Position numbers and translations under genes: made by a program
The notes under the pieces: generated by a model
Told to the model about the DNA's origin: nothing
The model's database searches: none
What the model saw: the letters and a program-made list of their open reading frames with translations, nothing else
Origin: CANKHA01 sp040877285
Lineage (GTDB): Bacteria > Pseudomonadota > Alphaproteobacteria > Rhizobiales > Xanthobacteraceae
Length of the DNA: 9,309 nucleotides
Reading direction: 5' to 3'
Assembly: GCA_040877285.1 (NCBI GenBank)
Contig: JBBDNZ010000225.1
Coordinates: forward strand, 1-9,309
Shown: positions 8,977-9,309 of the stretch, in pieces
Layout: every line of letters starts with the position of its first letter
How positions within the stretch are numbered: position 1 is the stretch's first letter

Positions 8977-8996
8977 TTGCTATACATGTATAGCAA
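8977..8996. promoter_or_regulatory. Perfect 20-bp palindrome, likely operator of the toxin-antitoxin operon
   Basis: TTGCTATACATGTATAGCAA reads the same on both strands. It ends 13 bases before the antitoxin start codon and contains TATACA and TATAGC, either of which could serve as a -10 hexamer. RelB-type ribbon-helix-helix antitoxins bind palindromes over their own promoter, with the toxin as co-repressor, so this is a strong operator candidate. A clear -35 hexamer is not visible. Confidence 0.7.
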
Positions 8997-8998
8997 CC

Positions 8999-9003
8999 GG
9001 AGA
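8999..9003 (+). promoter_or_regulatory. Ribosome binding site of the antitoxin
   Basis: GGAGA lies six bases before the ATG at 9010. It selects this start over the upstream TTG at 8977 and ATG at 8986, both of which fall inside the palindrome. Confidence 0.6.
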
Positions 9004-9009
9004 ACCCCG

Positions 9010-9243
9010 ATGCTCGCCCTTCGCCTGCCGCCCGAAATCGAAAAGCGCCTCGATGCGCTGGCCAAGAAAACCGGCCGCACCAAAAGCTTCTATGCGCGCG
9101 AGGCGATCCTGCGGCAGATCGAGGACATCGAGGACGACTATGTCGCGCGCCGACGGCTCGCGCGCGGCGGTCCGCGCGTGACGCTCGAACGGCTTGAGCG
9201 GCAGATTGCGAGCGACACAAAAAAGAAGAAAGCCAAAGGCTGA
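9010..9243 (+). CDS. RelB-family type II antitoxin (ribbon-helix-helix)
   Basis: A 77-residue antitoxin expected to bind and neutralise the toxin encoded next to it and to repress its own operon. The N-terminus LALRLPPEIEKRLDALAKK, followed by GRTKSFYAREAILRQIEDI, is the typical ribbon-helix-helix pattern: a short beta strand (about 2-7) that contacts DNA as a dimer, then two helices. The C-terminal half (DDYVARRRLARGG onward, ending in a lysine-rich tail) would wrap the toxin. A 20-bp palindrome lies just upstream. The stop TGA (9241-9243) shares its last base with the toxin ATG at 9243, the usual coupling for these pairs. The start at 9010 follows from the ribosome site and from family length. 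RelB/DinJ-type naming is by resemblance; ParD-like naming is less likely. Confidence 0.85.
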   Translation: MLALRLPPEIEKRLDALAKKTGRTKSFYAREAILRQIEDIEDDYVARRRLARGGPRVTLERLERQIASDTKKKKAKG

Positions 9244-9309
9244 TGCCGGCGGCTTGGCGCGTCGAGTTCGACCGCCCCGCCGCCCGGGAGTTGCGCAAGC
9301 TTGGCGGCG
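9243..9309 (+). CDS. RelE/ParE-family toxin, N-terminal fragment cut by the window edge
   Basis: Only the first 22 codons are visible: MPAAWRVEFDRPAARELRKLGG. The pattern of a short strand (WRVEFD) followed by a helix with AxRELxKL is typical of the RelE/ParE superfamily, whose RelE members cut mRNA on the ribosome. The start overlaps the antitoxin stop by one base (TGATG), and position after the antitoxin supports the call. RelE rather than ParE is favoured because of the RelB-like partner. The catalytic region is outside the window. Confidence 0.75.
   Translation, partial: MPAAWRVEFDRPAARELRKLGG

Overview
The window is GC-rich and looks like the chromosome of an alphaproteobacterium, probably Hyphomicrobiales near Bradyrhizobium, Rhodopseudomonas or Xanthobacteraceae. 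That placement rests on the style of the penicillin-binding protein, the YcgN-family neighbour and codon use; it is an inference, not a search result.

Layout. Positions 1-2202 (minus strand) hold most of a class A penicillin-binding protein, running off the left edge. Positions 1993-2360 cover its first 70 codons and upstream region, and this stretch is one arm of a direct duplication. Positions 2361-8127 hold a compact type I restriction-modification operon on the plus strand in the order hsdR, hsdS, hsdM, with a candidate promoter just before hsdR. Immediately after the hsdM stop codon the penicillin-binding protein 5' region starts again (8128-8357), interrupted by exactly 100 N (8183-8282). 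Next comes a YcgN-family cysteine-cluster gene (8447-8948) with a one-base frameshift. Last is a RelB-like antitoxin (9010-9243) preceded by a perfect 20-bp palindrome, overlapping the start of a RelE-like toxin cut by the right edge.

Reading of the region. The ancestral order was probably penicillin-binding protein (leftward), shared intergenic region, ycgN (rightward). The hsdRSM cassette sits in that divergent intergenic region with about 368 bp of host sequence repeated on both sides, so each host gene keeps a copy of its upstream region. This matches the 'insertion with long target duplication' described for restriction-modification genes by comparison of Helicobacter pylori genomes. The two visible arms beside the N gap are each exactly 55 bp identical to the first copy. 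That suggests a de Bruijn assembly broken at a collapsed repeat, predicts a true gap near 238 bp, and leaves a second topology open: a circular hsdRSM molecule of about 6.1 kb.

How the genes work together. HsdS reads the DNA target, HsdM methylates adenine in it, and HsdR translocates and cuts unmodified DNA. The penicillin-binding protein makes cell wall. The RelBE-like pair is a separate type II toxin-antitoxin module. I saw no tRNA, rRNA, CRISPR array, transposase or integrase.
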